Numbered from the stretch's first letter, positions 18,530 to 27,072 are shown. The stretch: DNA of 49,858 nt from an uncultured Woeseia sp. (GCA_913031125.1 CAJWFK010000019.1:1-49858), one strand, 5' to 3'. Numbers and translations are program-made. Notes: generated by a model not told the origin, from the sequence alone.

Positions 18530-19222
18530 ATGCCAGAGGTACGTTTACGATTGTACAAACTAATTGAAGTAAGTGGCACAGACAAGATTGAATTCCTTCA
18601 GGGTCAGCTAACCCAAGATGTCTCTTGCCTGTCCGAATCAACAAAATTATTCGCTGCGTGGTGCAACCCAAAGGGCCGGGTCATCGTAACCATGTCATTG
18701 CTGCTATCTGAAGAGGCGATTGTGCTAGTAGTACCAGCAGGAATAGCCGAAAGTATTTTGGATAAGCTGGCTATGTATCGGTTGCGTTCAGATGTTAGCT
18801 TCGCATTATCTGACGCAATTCACGACTCATCTAGTAGTTCGATTCAATTTGATCAAAAACATTTAATTCTTCACGGCATACCGATAATTGACGAGACGAA
18901 TAGCGAAAGCTATACACCCCACATGCTAAATCTCGACAAACTCAGCGCTATTAGCTTTGACAAAGGCTGTTACATGGGACAAGAGGTAGTTGCTCGAACC
19001 GAGCACCTTGGTAACAGCAAACGCCGCATGATGCGGTATCAAGCTGATAGCGACGGACTACGTGTAGGAAGTAAGTTATCAGATGGCAGCCGAAATGTTG
19101 GAACAATTGTAAACATTTCAGGTCGTGACCTGTTGGCTGTAACACCAGTGGCGATTCATAAAGAACCCCTAATTGCGGAGAGCATTACGGTGACACCACT
19201 GGGCGTACCCTACGAAATCTAA
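18530..19222 (+). CDS. ygfZ: YgfZ, folate-binding iron-sulfur maturation / tRNA-modifying protein
   Basis: YgfZ is a GcvT-fold tetrahydrofolate-binding protein needed for full activity of some iron-sulfur enzymes, including tRNA modification enzyme MiaB; its mitochondrial relative IBA57 is needed for complex II. The 230-residue product has the family motif 'KGCYMGQEVVARTEHLG' (near 145-162) with the conserved cysteine, and 'FLQGQLTQDV' at the start. It is shorter than the E. coli protein (326 residues), as in other compact members. The ATG at 18530 is preferred over a TTG at 18512 because it matches the family N terminus. It is divergent from the SDHAF4-type gene with nine bases between them. 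The 16 bases to convergent lysS hold no hairpin. Confidence 0.9.
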   Translation: MPEVRLRLYKLIEVSGTDKIEFLQGQLTQDVSCLSESTKLFAAWCNPKGRVIVTMSLLLSEEAIVLVVPAGIAESILDKLAMYRLRSDVSFALSDAIHDSSSSSIQFDQKHLILHGIPIIDETNSESYTPHMLNLDKLSAISFDKGCYMGQEVVARTEHLGNSKRRMMRYQADSDGLRVGSKLSDGSRNVGTIVNISGRDLLAVTPVAIHKEPLIAESITVTPLGVPYEI

Positions 19223-19238
19223 CTCGTCTGTTTTATTG

Positions 19239-20744
19239 CTAATCAAATACTTCCGCACGCATATGCGGAAATAGCAAAACATCGCGGATAGATGGTGAGT
19301 CAGTAAATAGCATCACAACCCGGTCAATACCCAAGCCAACTCCTGCAACTGGCGGCAAACCATATTCCATCGCCCTAATATAATCCGCATCATATACCAA
19401 TGCCTCTAAATCCCCCGCATTGCGGTTCAGGGCTTGTGCCTGGAATCTTTCTTCCTGATCCTCTGGATCGTTGAGCTCTGAAAAGCCATTTGCAAATTCA
19501 CGGCCCCCAATGAAAAGTTCAAATCGATCTGTCACGAAGGGGTCATCATCATTTTTTCGTGACAGTGGTGATACCTCAGTTGGATATTGCAACACAAACG
19601 TCGGCTGCCTAAGCTGCTCTTCACATGTCTTTTCGAAAATTTCAAGTTGCAATTTTCCAGCACCGTAACTATCTTGAATTTTAATACCACTCTCAGTTGC
19701 CCTATGCCTCAAGTACTCAACATCACGTAACTTAGACCTATCAAAACTAGTATTGAATTGCAGAATAACCTCCTCAACTGTCAGGCGGTTAAATGGTTTT
19801 GAAAAGTCGTAAGTTTCACCTTGATACAGCACCTTTTCAGTACCCAGTAATGACCGCGCCAAACCTTTGAACAATCCCTCAAACATTAGAATGATATCTT
19901 TATAATCAGCATACGCTTGGTACAACTCCAGCATAGTGAATTCCGGGTTATGTTGAGTAGATACACCTTCATTTCTAAAATTACGATTAATTTCGTATAC
20001 GCGATCGAATCCGCCCACAATTAATCTCTTCAGATTGAGCTCGGGCGCTACTCGAAGGTACATATCCATGTTCAAGGCATTGTGATAAGTCTCAAACGGC
20101 CTTGCGACTGCTCCACCAGGCGTTGTTTGCAACATGGGAGTTTCAACTTCAAGATAATTTTGATCATCGAGAAATCTACGGATATAGGTAATAATCTCAC
20201 TACGGCGTCGAAATACTTCGCGGCTTTGCTCATTCATAATCAGGTCAACATAGCGGCGACGATAGCGAAGCTCCTGATCAGCGAGACCATGAAATTTTTC
20301 GGGTAGCGGCCGTAAAGACTTTGTTAAAAGCCACGTTTCATCGGCTATTACGGTAAGCTCGCCGGTCTTGGTTTTAAATAAACTACCTGTGGCACCAAGA
20401 ATGTCACCTACATCCCATTTTTTAAATGCTTGATAAACATCCTTTGGCAGCCGATCCCTCTCGAGCCGTATCTGTATTTGGCCGGTGTGATCCTGCAATT
20501 TAATAAAACTAGCTTTGCCCATCACACGTTTGACCATCATCCTTCCAGCTACAGCAACTTTTAATTTCTTTGCTCGCAGGTCATCATCTTCATATTCCCC
20601 ATAATTGTTGAAGAGTTCCTGAGCCAGCGCAGTTCTTCGGAAATCATTAGGAAAGGGATTACCGTCGAGACGAATCGTATCAAGCTTTCGCCGACGTTCG
20701 GCAATCAGAGAGTTTTCTTCCTTTTTATGTTTGTCTTCGGTCAC
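19239..20744 (-). CDS. lysS: Lysyl-tRNA synthetase, class II
   Basis: LysRS charges tRNA-Lys. The 501-residue protein has the N-terminal OB-fold anticodon-binding domain (about 55-165), class II motif 2 '[18 protein letters not shown]' and motif 3 '[12 protein letters not shown]', plus '[18 protein letters not shown]'. The start is GTG at 20744, placed directly after the prfB TAA and in the same frame; AGGGA seven bases upstream can serve as ribosome binding site. The prfB-lysS pair is conserved in proteobacteria and indicates one transcript. Confidence 0.96.
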   Translation of the reverse strand: MTEDKHKKEENSLIAERRRKLDTIRLDGNPFPNDFRRTALAQELFNNYGEYEDDDLRAKKLKVAVAGRMMVKRVMGKASFIKLQDHTGQIQIRLERDRLPKDVYQAFKKWDVGDILGATGSLFKTKTGELTVIADETWLLTKSLRPLPEKFHGLADQELRYRRRYVDLIMNEQSREVFRRRSEIITYIRRFLDDQNYLEVETPMLQTTPGGAVARPFETYHNALNMDMYLRVAPELNLKRLIVGGFDRVYEINRNFRNEGVSTQHNPEFTMLELYQAYADYKDIILMFEGLFKGLARSLLGTEKVLYQGETYDFSKPFNRLTVEEVILQFNTSFDRSKLRDVEYLRHRATESGIKIQDSYGAGKLQLEIFEKTCEEQLRQPTFVLQYPTEVSPLSRKNDDDPFVTDRFELFIGGREFANGFSELNDPEDQEERFQAQALNRNAGDLEALVYDADYIRAMEYGLPPVAGVGLGIDRVVMLFTDSPSIRDVLLFPHMRAEVFD

Positions 20745-21840
20745 TTATAGTCCCTGTTTAAGGCTGGCTTCAATAAAATTATCTAACGCCCCATCTAGCA
20801 CCGCCTGAGTGTTACCGGTTTCCACCCCTGTACGCAAATCTTTGATGCGGCTTTGATCCAATACGTAGGAGCGAATTTGACTTCCCCAGCCCACATCTGC
20901 CTTTCCCTCTTCTACTTCCGATGCTTTCGCCCTTCGTTCTTGTATTTCTAATTCATACAACTTTGACTTTAACTGTTTCATCGCAGTCGCCTTGTTCTTG
21001 TGTTGCGAACGATCATTCTGGCACTGGACAACAATGTTGGTAGGCAGATGAGTAATCCGAACTGCGGATTCAGTTCGGTTTACATGCTGCCCACCTGCCC
21101 CACTGGCGCGATAGACATCAATCCTGAGATCAGTCGGGTTAATATCGATATCAATATCATCATCAACCTCGGCAGAAAGGAATACTGAAGCAAACGACGT
21201 ATGTCGTCGATTTCCCGAATCAAATGGCGATTTGCGCACGAGGCGATGGACGCCAGTCTCCGTGCGCAGCCACCCATAAGCATATTCGCCAGTCACTCGG
21301 ATAGTAGCACTCTTCAGGCCAGCCACTTCTCCTGCCGAAACCTCTATTATTTCACTCTTAAAATTATGCGTCTCGGCCCAACGCAAATACATGCGGAGAA
21401 GCATTTCAGCCCAGTCCTGAGCTTCGGTACCTCCGGCGCCCGATTGGATATCTAAAAATGCATTGTTAGGATCAAGCTCCCCTGAAAACATGCGCCGAAA
21501 TTCAAGACCAGCTAATTGCTTTTCATCTCTGTCAAGATCAACAAGCAACCCATCCACAGTATCCTCATCGCTTTCTTCAACTGCTAAATCCAACAGCTCA
21601 AGGGCATCAGATAAGTGCGCTGTGAGATCATCTAAAACGTAAACAATGCCTTCAAGTTGGGCACGCTCTCGGCCCAACGCTTGAGCGAATTCAGGGTCAC
21701 TCCATACATCCGGCTCTTCCAATTCTCGTTGAACTTCAGCTAGGCGTTCCGACTTACTCTCATAGTCAAAGATACCCCCTTAACGCTTTGGTGCGCTCTT
21801 GAAGATCGGTAATACGTTGCCTAATTTGGCTCGTTTCCAT
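20745..21840 (-). CDS. prfB: Peptide chain release factor 2, with programmed +1 frameshift
   Basis: RF2 ends translation at UGA and UAA. The gene is in two frames. A first frame of 24 codons starts at ATG 21840 and ends at an in-frame TGA (21768-21766). A +1 shift at the preceding CTT then reads '[11 protein letters not shown]' and continues for 340 residues, giving about 364 in total, against 365 in E. coli. The second frame carries the tripeptide anticodon motif in 'RKSPFDS' and the catalytic GGQ in '[12 protein letters not shown]'. The frameshift is autoregulatory: scarce RF2 slows termination at UGA and favours the shift. recJ lies 38 bases upstream and lysS begins immediately after the TAA. 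Confidence 0.96.
21765..21780 (-). promoter_or_regulatory. RF2 programmed +1 frameshift signal
   Basis: On the minus strand the sequence reads AGGGGGTATCTTTGAC: an internal Shine-Dalgarno AGGGGG (21780-21775), then TAT CTT TGA C. This is the canonical E. coli-type slippery site, in which the ribosome slips from CUU to UUU when RF2 is limiting at the UGA. The frame before it reads 'TKALRGYL' and the frame after it 'DYESKS', as in other RF2 proteins. Confidence 0.96.
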
Positions 21841-21878
21841 ATGGCTGGTTGGACTTTAAGATGCGAGGCGGGATGGTA

Positions 21879-23600
21879 TCATGGCGCGCTATCAATATTG
21901 ACAATCTGCTCAACTATAAACTGTGGGGATTCAATTCCACGATATTCATTCACATCAAGTCTATATGCGAGTTGTATATTTCCTCTGAATACAGGCCCCG
22001 CCTGATTAAATGCAATCGCATTTATTGTGTCTCCTCCACCGGCAGGCCGTACCCGCATTTTTAAATGGTTTTCTCCAACGGTTCGTTGCTCAACCACTTG
22101 GAAGTCACCGGAAAATAGTGGTTCCGGAAAACCAGCGCCCCACGGTCCTCCTTCACGTAATATCTTAGCCACACTCAAATTCATTGAATCCGAAGATAGC
22201 GAGCCATCAGTCAGGATGGTGCCACTAAAATCTGCATCCGGATAAAGTTTCATTAAACAATCCGAAATAATATTTGCAAATTGCTGATAATTCGTTTCGA
22301 TCAGAGTGAGACCAGCCGCCATAGCATGGCCACCAAACTTTTTTATCAACCCCGGCGATATTGTCGCAACAGCCTCAAGCAAATCACGCACATGGACCCC
22401 GGGAATAGAACGTGCTGAACCTTTAAGCAATCCACCTCTTTCACGCGCGAAAACAATTACTGGACGATTGCAACGCTCTCGGACCCTGGATGCAATTAAC
22501 CCAACAATACCTTGATGCCAATTGGTATCATAAAGACATAAGCATGGTGGAAGATCTGTAACTTCCAGAGTATCAACATAGTCAAACGCCTCTTTTCTCA
22601 TCTTAACCTCGATTGTTTTTCGTTCGCGATTAATCTTGTCCAGTACCTCTGAAATTTCACCCGCTATCGAGGAATCATCGGTTAGAAGACATTCGATCCC
22701 GATTGACATATCGTCCAACCGACCTGCTGCGTTTAGTCGCGGTCCTACCGTAAAAGCTAGATCCGTACTTATAGTTCGCAAAATTGATTTACCACCTATT
22801 GTTAATAAAGCAGCAATACCTGGTATCGCTTTTCCTGATCGAATTCTTTTAACCCCCTGATGAACAAGAATGCGATTGTTGTAGTCAAGGCGGACAACGT
22901 CAGCAATGGTACCCAGAGCAACAAGGTCCAAGTAACGAGCAGGTATTTTTGAAGCACCAGTCATTCCACCGTTCTCTAATATTCTTCCCACTGCTGCCAT
23001 TAGATAAAAAGCTACACCGACGCCTGCTAAATTAGGGCTGCCAAAGCCACTATCGACAAGATTCGGATTCACATGCGCATCCGCTTTTGGCAATTCTTGA
23101 CCCGGCAAATGGTGATCTGTAATCAACACTTTCATACCTAGTTTGTGGGCTTCTTGGACCCCAGAAATACTGGATACTCCATTGTCAACGGTAATTAACA
23201 AAGCAGGAGAGGATTCAGCAGCAACATTCACAATCTCTGGCGTTAAGCCATAACCAAATTCAAATCGATTGGGCACAAGATAATCTACATTTTTAATACC
23301 AAACTCACGCAAGCATCGAATAACAAGCGCAGTACTAGTAGCACCATCCGCATCAAAATCACCGATAATTATGATTCGGTTATTTTGGTGCTCCAGTATT
23401 AACTGTGCTGCTACATCCACGCCCGTCAACGTACTGACCGGCAGAATTTTGCTTAGGCTATAGTCAAGCTCTGCTTCGGTTATTACGCCTCGTGCGTTGT
23501 ATATGCGTCGAAGAACCGGGTGAATTTCAGGCGACCAGGAATCTTCGGCTCCCACCGACACTGGCCTCCTTAAAACAAGACTATTATTACTCTCTTTCAT
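21879..23600 (-). CDS. recJ: Single-stranded-DNA-specific exonuclease RecJ
   Basis: RecJ degrades single-stranded DNA 5' to 3' in recombination and mismatch repair. The 573-residue product is the usual length. The DHH-superfamily motifs are 'DFDADGATST' at 81-90, 'LITVDNG' at 134-140, 'DHH' at 161-163 and 'GSGF' to 'LAGVGVAFYL'; the DHHA1 domain is seen in 'RAIPGVHVRDLLEAV' style sequence and 'KKFGGHAMAAGLTL'. The ATG lies inside the end of the upstream COG4255 gene (14-base overlap), so the two are translationally coupled. prfB and lysS follow, as in E. coli. Confidence 0.95.
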   Translation of the reverse strand: MKESNNSLVLRRPVSVGAEDSWSPEIHPVLRRIYNARGVITEAELDYSLSKILPVSTLTGVDVAAQLILEHQNNRIIIIGDFDADGATSTALVIRCLREFGIKNVDYLVPNRFEFGYGLTPEIVNVAAESSPALLITVDNGVSSISGVQEAHKLGMKVLITDHHLPGQELPKADAHVNPNLVDSGFGSPNLAGVGVAFYLMAAVGRILENGGMTGASKIPARYLDLVALGTIADVVRLDYNNRILVHQGVKRIRSGKAIPGIAALLTIGGKSILRTISTDLAFTVGPRLNAAGRLDDMSIGIECLLTDDSSIAGEISEVLDKINRERKTIEVKMRKEAFDYVDTLEVTDLPPCLCLYDTNWHQGIVGLIASRVRERCNRPVIVFARERGGLLKGSARSIPGVHVRDLLEAVATISPGLIKKFGGHAMAAGLTLIETNYQQFANIISDCLMKLYPDADFSGTILTDGSLSSDSMNLSVAKILREGGPWGAGFPEPLFSGDFQVVEQRTVGENHLKMRVRPAGGGDTINAIAFNQAGPVFRGNIQLAYRLDVNEYRGIESPQFIVEQIVNIDSAP

Positions 23601-24558
23601 CGTTCACTCGATTATCAAACAGCGGAGAAATACCACTCCATACCCTAAAGAAATCATGCCTTTTGACTTCAATGGAAAAATAGTCCGAAAACAACAAAAA
23701 GGCACTCTTCAAGTCCCCTTTTTTTACATGCCGGAGTAAAATTTCGATTTGCCTTTGCGCTGAATCATCATTTAGGTTAGGTAAAACACTAACAAAACTA
23801 CCCGAAGTTTTATCGATGCATGAACCAAAATCACCCAGCCATAGCCTAGTTTGAGCACCGCAGGACACCCAGTAACCGTTAAATAGAGGATCTTCCGAAA
23901 ATAGCAGTGGCAAATCACATTCCTTTATATGCGGATAGAAGCCTCCCCCCCAAAACCATAAGGCGTTGACTGGCAAACCACCGCCCTTTTCTATACGGTG
24001 ATTTATGCTGTTCTGGTGTAATAACATTTGCACTTCAGTCTGCAAAGTCTGGTAAGAACCAGCGGATATACCCCTTGGCTCATATTTGGTAGGCACTTGG
24101 CCGTCTATAACGTCAGTTGAGACCCCAGCTGTGGCTATGGGTTGTTTGCACTTAAGATAACCATGCACACCATTAGATTCGAATTGCATCTGACTGTTAT
24201 CCCCCAAAGTAGTTTGCAATGACTCAAACAAAGCCTCGAAATCATGCGAATCTAATTGTCCAGCAATGAACGAGTGGGCTACTACATCTCGCATTCTGGG
24301 TCGCAAATACAAAGGATCTGCAGCCGCAATCCATCCCGTCTCTTGCCCGCCCTGTCCCCTATACCGCAATGCCGCATATCCAGACCCTGGACTCTCAATA
24401 CGCAAATATGCAAGTACGTGATCTAGCATTCCCTTACTACGCGGCAACGATGTAATTTTTCCTCGTGATAACCACCGTTTTGTGCGAGATAATAGCTCTC
24501 CACTGCATAATTTAGTCGGGATAACTGCAACAGCATATGGGTCGTTCATTGTTACCAT
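23587..24558 (-). CDS. RpfE-like / COG4255 conserved protein of unknown function
   Basis: A 323-residue soluble protein with no signal peptide. The hallmark 'LPVNALWFWGGG' (about residues 195-206) places it in COG4255, a family sometimes labelled 'phosphoglycerate mutase-like' because of distant likeness to the cofactor-independent mutase/alkaline phosphatase fold, and including RpfE of Xanthomonas, which also sits next to recJ. I see no metal-binding Asp/His set of an active phosphoglycerate mutase, so I do not assign an enzyme activity. It overlaps recJ by 14 bases, a conserved coupling that hints at shared expression rather than known shared function. Starts at 24558 and 24549 are both possible. 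It is divergent from the Mth938-like gene. Confidence 0.75.
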   Translation of the reverse strand: MVTMNDPYAVAVIPTKLCSGELLSRTKRWLSRGKITSLPRSKGMLDHVLAYLRIESPGSGYAALRYRGQGGQETGWIAAADPLYLRPRMRDVVAHSFIAGQLDSHDFEALFESLQTTLGDNSQMQFESNGVHGYLKCKQPIATAGVSTDVIDGQVPTKYEPRGISAGSYQTLQTEVQMLLHQNSINHRIEKGGGLPVNALWFWGGGFYPHIKECDLPLLFSEDPLFNGYWVSCGAQTRLWLGDFGSCIDKTSGSFVSVLPNLNDDSAQRQIEILLRHVKKGDLKSAFLLFSDYFSIEVKRHDFFRVWSGISPLFDNRVNDERE

Positions 24559-24572
24559 ATCGCTATAAAAAT

Positions 24573-24599
24573 TTGACAGTTTACTGAAACCAATATTTT
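24573..24599 (+). promoter_or_regulatory. Possible promoter for the Mth938-like gene
   Basis: In the 59-base divergent gap a perfect -35 hexamer TTGACA (24573-24578) is followed after 15 bases by TATTTT (24594-24599). The spacing is shorter than the optimal 17 and the -10 is imperfect, so this is tentative. Confidence 0.3.
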
Positions 24600-24617
24600 T
24601 TGGGCGATAATTGATTC

Positions 24618-24986
24618 ATGAAATTTACTCAATCAAAACATTCTACTCTGACTATACGCCAAATCAGCAAAGGCGAAATATGGATCGGTGATGAGAAAAT
24701 TACAGAAAATGTAATACTGTTCCGTGACGAAGTTAAGCGTGACATTGGTTTAATCGGGTCAGCGGACTTAAATGAGCGCATGATAGAGAATCTGGTAGTC
24801 AAGCAGCCCGAAATCATCATTTTTGGATGTGGCTTCAAGCCCATAATTCCGCCGCAAAACTTGATATTTTTTTTGGCCCGCAAGGGGATAGGGTTTGAGT
24901 GCATGGATACGCGTGCAGCATGCCGAACTTTTAATATTTTAATAAGTGAAGACCGTGACGCCGCTGCTATTCTTATTCTCAACTAA
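24618..24986 (+). CDS. Mth938-like domain protein (DUF498/NDUFAF3-type)
   Basis: A 122-residue protein of the Mth938-like fold (PF04430). Typical features are 'RDIGLIGSADLNE' mid-protein, 'PEIIIFGCGF' (about residues 70-79), and 'GIGFECMDTRAACRTFNIL' (94-112). In eukaryotes the family member NDUFAF3 is a complex I assembly factor; bacterial members (for example the Xanthomonas Xcc1710 type) are structurally known but lack a tested function. It is a lone + strand gene between two minus-strand blocks, convergent with nlpD 12 bases away. No membrane segment or signal peptide is present. Confidence 0.85.
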   Translation: MKFTQSKHSTLTIRQISKGEIWIGDEKITENVILFRDEVKRDIGLIGSADLNERMIENLVVKQPEIIIFGCGFKPIIPPQNLIFFLARKGIGFECMDTRAACRTFNILISEDRDAAAILILN

Positions 24987-24998
24987 AATTTCAGTTCG

Positions 24999-25670
24999 CT
25001 ACTTATTGGAAAGAAATTGCCTTGGATTGACCGGTTCGCCGTTACGTCTGATTTCGAAGTGGAGTCGATGTTCATTGGGCGACACCTCACCCATAGTGGC
25101 TATTTGCTGACCCTTTGCAATATTCTGACCCTCTTCCACAAGAAGAGATGCGTTATGTCCATACGCACTTAAAAACGTATCGTTATGTTTAACGATGATA
25201 AGTTTTCCATATCCCACCAACCCGTCACCCGAATAGACAACATGTCCAGAAGCTGCAGCTCGAATAGGTTGCCCCCCCTTTCCTTTAATTAGCATTCCTG
25301 TTCCAGTTCCCCGCGTACCATTGAACTCTTTGATAACGTGGCCAGTTGTCGGCCAACTCAAGTGCGGCGCGGGATCATCTGGCGCCCTTGATATTTCGCT
25401 TAGCTTAGGAACAGACCTTGCAACTGTGCCCGATCTAATTTCAACCAAATATATTAATTGCCCTGGATAAATCAGAGCCCCATCCCCTAAATTATTCCAA
25501 CGGGCTAAATCACGGAAGTCTTTATGATAAAAAGCAGCTATAGATGATAAGGTTTCACCTGTCCGAACTATGTGAGTTATGCCTCCCTGATAATGCAGGC
25601 GTGACTGAGAACTGCAGCCGACTATCAATATCGCAATCAATAACAAACTGTTTAGTGAAAGCTTTAGCAC
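24999..25670 (-). CDS. nlpD: NlpD-type lipoprotein, LysM + degenerate M23 (LytM) domain
   Basis: NlpD is an outer membrane lipoprotein that activates the amidase AmiC for septal peptidoglycan splitting. The 223-residue product has a signal peptide with lipobox 'LIVGC' (lipidated C19), a LysM domain at about 33-77 ('THIVRTGETLSSIAAFY'), and a LytM domain from about 105. The HxxxD zinc motif is replaced by 'TGTGMLIKG', while 'RLHFEIRRNGEPVNP' remains, so the domain is predicted to be non-catalytic, like E. coli NlpD. It is shorter than E. coli NlpD (379), lacking most of the linker. Upstream are yqaA, pcm and surE in the usual order, but rpoS, the normal next gene, is absent. Confidence 0.9.
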   Translation of the reverse strand: MLKLSLNSLLLIAILIVGCSSQSRLHYQGGITHIVRTGETLSSIAAFYHKDFRDLARWNNLGDGALIYPGQLIYLVEIRSGTVARSVPKLSEISRAPDDPAPHLSWPTTGHVIKEFNGTRGTGTGMLIKGKGGQPIRAAASGHVVYSGDGLVGYGKLIIVKHNDTFLSAYGHNASLLVEEGQNIAKGQQIATMGEVSPNEHRLHFEIRRNGEPVNPRQFLSNK

Positions 25671-25677
25671 TCGGAAT

Positions 25678-26262
25678 CTAACCGGTTTTTATAAAATAGC
25701 CTGCAATAGCCGCCGCTAGCACGACCGTTAACCAGCCAAAACGCTCTACATATCTGGGAATCATCGCCTCTAACGACGGCCCGCCCATCACCACCAACCC
25801 CGCAACAAGAAAAAACCGCGCACCCCGACCTAAAACTGAAGCTATGACAAAACCAGGAAAATTAAGCATTGCCACGCCCGCTGCAATCGTAAATATTTTA
25901 TAAGGTATCGGGGAAAAACCAGCAATAAGTACAGCCACAACACCATAACTATCGAACCAAGCTCTACCGTTTAAATAAGCGTCCCAATAATTGGAATCCC
26001 GCATCCAAGGTTCGATGAGATCGAATAGGTAATATCCAATCACATAACCAAAAATACCACCTACAAGTGACAAAGTCGTCGTCACTGCTGCAAAACGAAA
26101 AGCCTTGTTGCGATCCGCTAAACACATTGGTAATAACATGACGTCAGGTGGAATTGGAAAAAAAGATGATTCGGCGAAACTCAAAGCACCGAGATACCGT
26201 TCAGCATGTCGGTGGCGTGACCAACCAATCACTCGATCGTATAAAGGTCCGAATATTCGCAT
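25678..26262 (-). CDS. yqaA: YqaA-family (SNARE-associated/VTT, DedA-like) membrane protein
   Basis: A 194-residue inner membrane protein of the VTT/DedA superfamily. 'YDRVIGWSRHRHAERYLGALSFAESSFFPIPPDVML' spans the family's N-terminal amphipathic region and re-entrant loop, and 'GFSPIPYKIFTIAAGV' is the second conserved loop with its Pro and the Gly-rich helix. Four or more hydrophobic segments follow. DedA relatives affect membrane lipid transport, but this branch is uncharacterised. The ATG at 26262 matches homologues; an upstream TTG at 26319 adds 19 residues without family support. It sits between pcm and nlpD, as in pseudomonads. Confidence 0.85.
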   Translation of the reverse strand: MRIFGPLYDRVIGWSRHRHAERYLGALSFAESSFFPIPPDVMLLPMCLADRNKAFRFAAVTTTLSLVGGIFGYVIGYYLFDLIEPWMRDSNYWDAYLNGRAWFDSYGVVAVLIAGFSPIPYKIFTIAAGVAMLNFPGFVIASVLGRGARFFLVAGLVVMGGPSLEAMIPRYVERFGWLTVVLAAAIAGYFIKTG

Positions 26263-26406
26263 TACGTTATGCCAAGGAACCTGAACGGAGGCAACATTTA
26301 CCACATATTTCAGATTCAATCACATCTAGTATAAACAAGATATTGGTTTGTGCGCGGTTTATCTTTTAGCATTTATTTCAATAGTTGTAATGATATAAAA
26401 AACTTA
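26263..26406. other. Intergenic stretch between pcm and yqaA
   Basis: These 144 A/T-rich bases hold no gene. On the minus strand TATACT at 26333-26328 could be a -10 box serving yqaA-nlpD, but I find no matching -35. No stable hairpin is evident after the pcm stop. Confidence 0.4.
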
Positions 26407-27072
26407 TTACATACCCTGAACTAGGGGCACAAAGCTCACTGGCCCCAGCGATATTCGTTCATAATGGTCATTCTTCCTAACCACCATTAACAATTCTTGC
26501 CGGCCAGTAGGTCCAACAGGCATGATTAGACGACCCTCCGGCATCATCTGAGCGAGAAGCTGCTCTGGTAAGGTTGGCGCTGCAGCAGCGACTAGTATTG
26601 CATCATAAGGTGCATACTTGGACCAACCTTCCCAGCCATCACCTGGTCTGAATTGCACATTATAAATATCTAGTTCACGCAAACGTTGTTTTGCACGCCG
26701 CAAAAGATCCGGAATTCTTTCAACCGTATAGATCTTCTTAACTAGTGGAGCGAGAATAGCAGTCTGGTATCCACAGCCGGTGCCAATCTCAAGCATTTTC
26801 TCTCCAACAAAACCATCGAGTAATGCTTCAGTCATACGAGCCACTATGTAAGGCTGACTTATAGTTTGCCCTAACCCAATCGGTAACGCAGTATCTTCAT
26901 ACGCCCTGCTGGCAAGCGCCTCATCTACAAAAAGATGTCGCGGCACATTACGAATCTGTTCTAAAACTGTGTTAGACCTAATTCCATTATCTTTCAAGCG
27001 CTGTACAAGACGATCTCTTGTCCGGGCGCTCGTCATACCAATGCCGCGTCTATCATTATTTTGAACCATCAT
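26407..27072 (-). CDS. pcm: Protein-L-isoaspartate O-methyltransferase
   Basis: Pcm uses SAM to methylate abnormal L-isoaspartyl residues, starting their repair in aged proteins. The 221-residue protein has '[11 protein letters not shown]', '[19 protein letters not shown]', the SAM-binding '[15 protein letters not shown]', '[12 protein letters not shown]' and the ending 'FVPLVQG', all typical. Its ATG overlaps the TGA of surE (ATGA), the conserved surE-pcm coupling. The first dozen residues may be dispensable: '[10 protein letters not shown]' at Met13 is an alternative start. Confidence 0.95.
   Translation of the reverse strand: MMVQNNDRRGIGMTSARTRDRLVQRLKDNGIRSNTVLEQIRNVPRHLFVDEALASRAYEDTALPIGLGQTISQPYIVARMTEALLDGFVGEKMLEIGTGCGYQTAILAPLVKKIYTVERIPDLLRRAKQRLRELDIYNVQFRPGDGWEGWSKYAPYDAILVAAAAPTLPEQLLAQMMPEGRLIMPVGPTGRQELLMVVRKNDHYERISLGPVSFVPLVQGM

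Noticed and set aside
23587-24558. Functional cofactor-independent phosphoglycerate mutase
   Set aside because: The product is too short (323 residues) and lacks the metal-binding Asp/His set and catalytic Ser motif, so only family membership is reported.
24629-24982. 117-codon minus-strand frame opposite the Mth938-like gene
   Set aside because: Mirror of the recognised + strand gene; the + strand product has clear family motifs.
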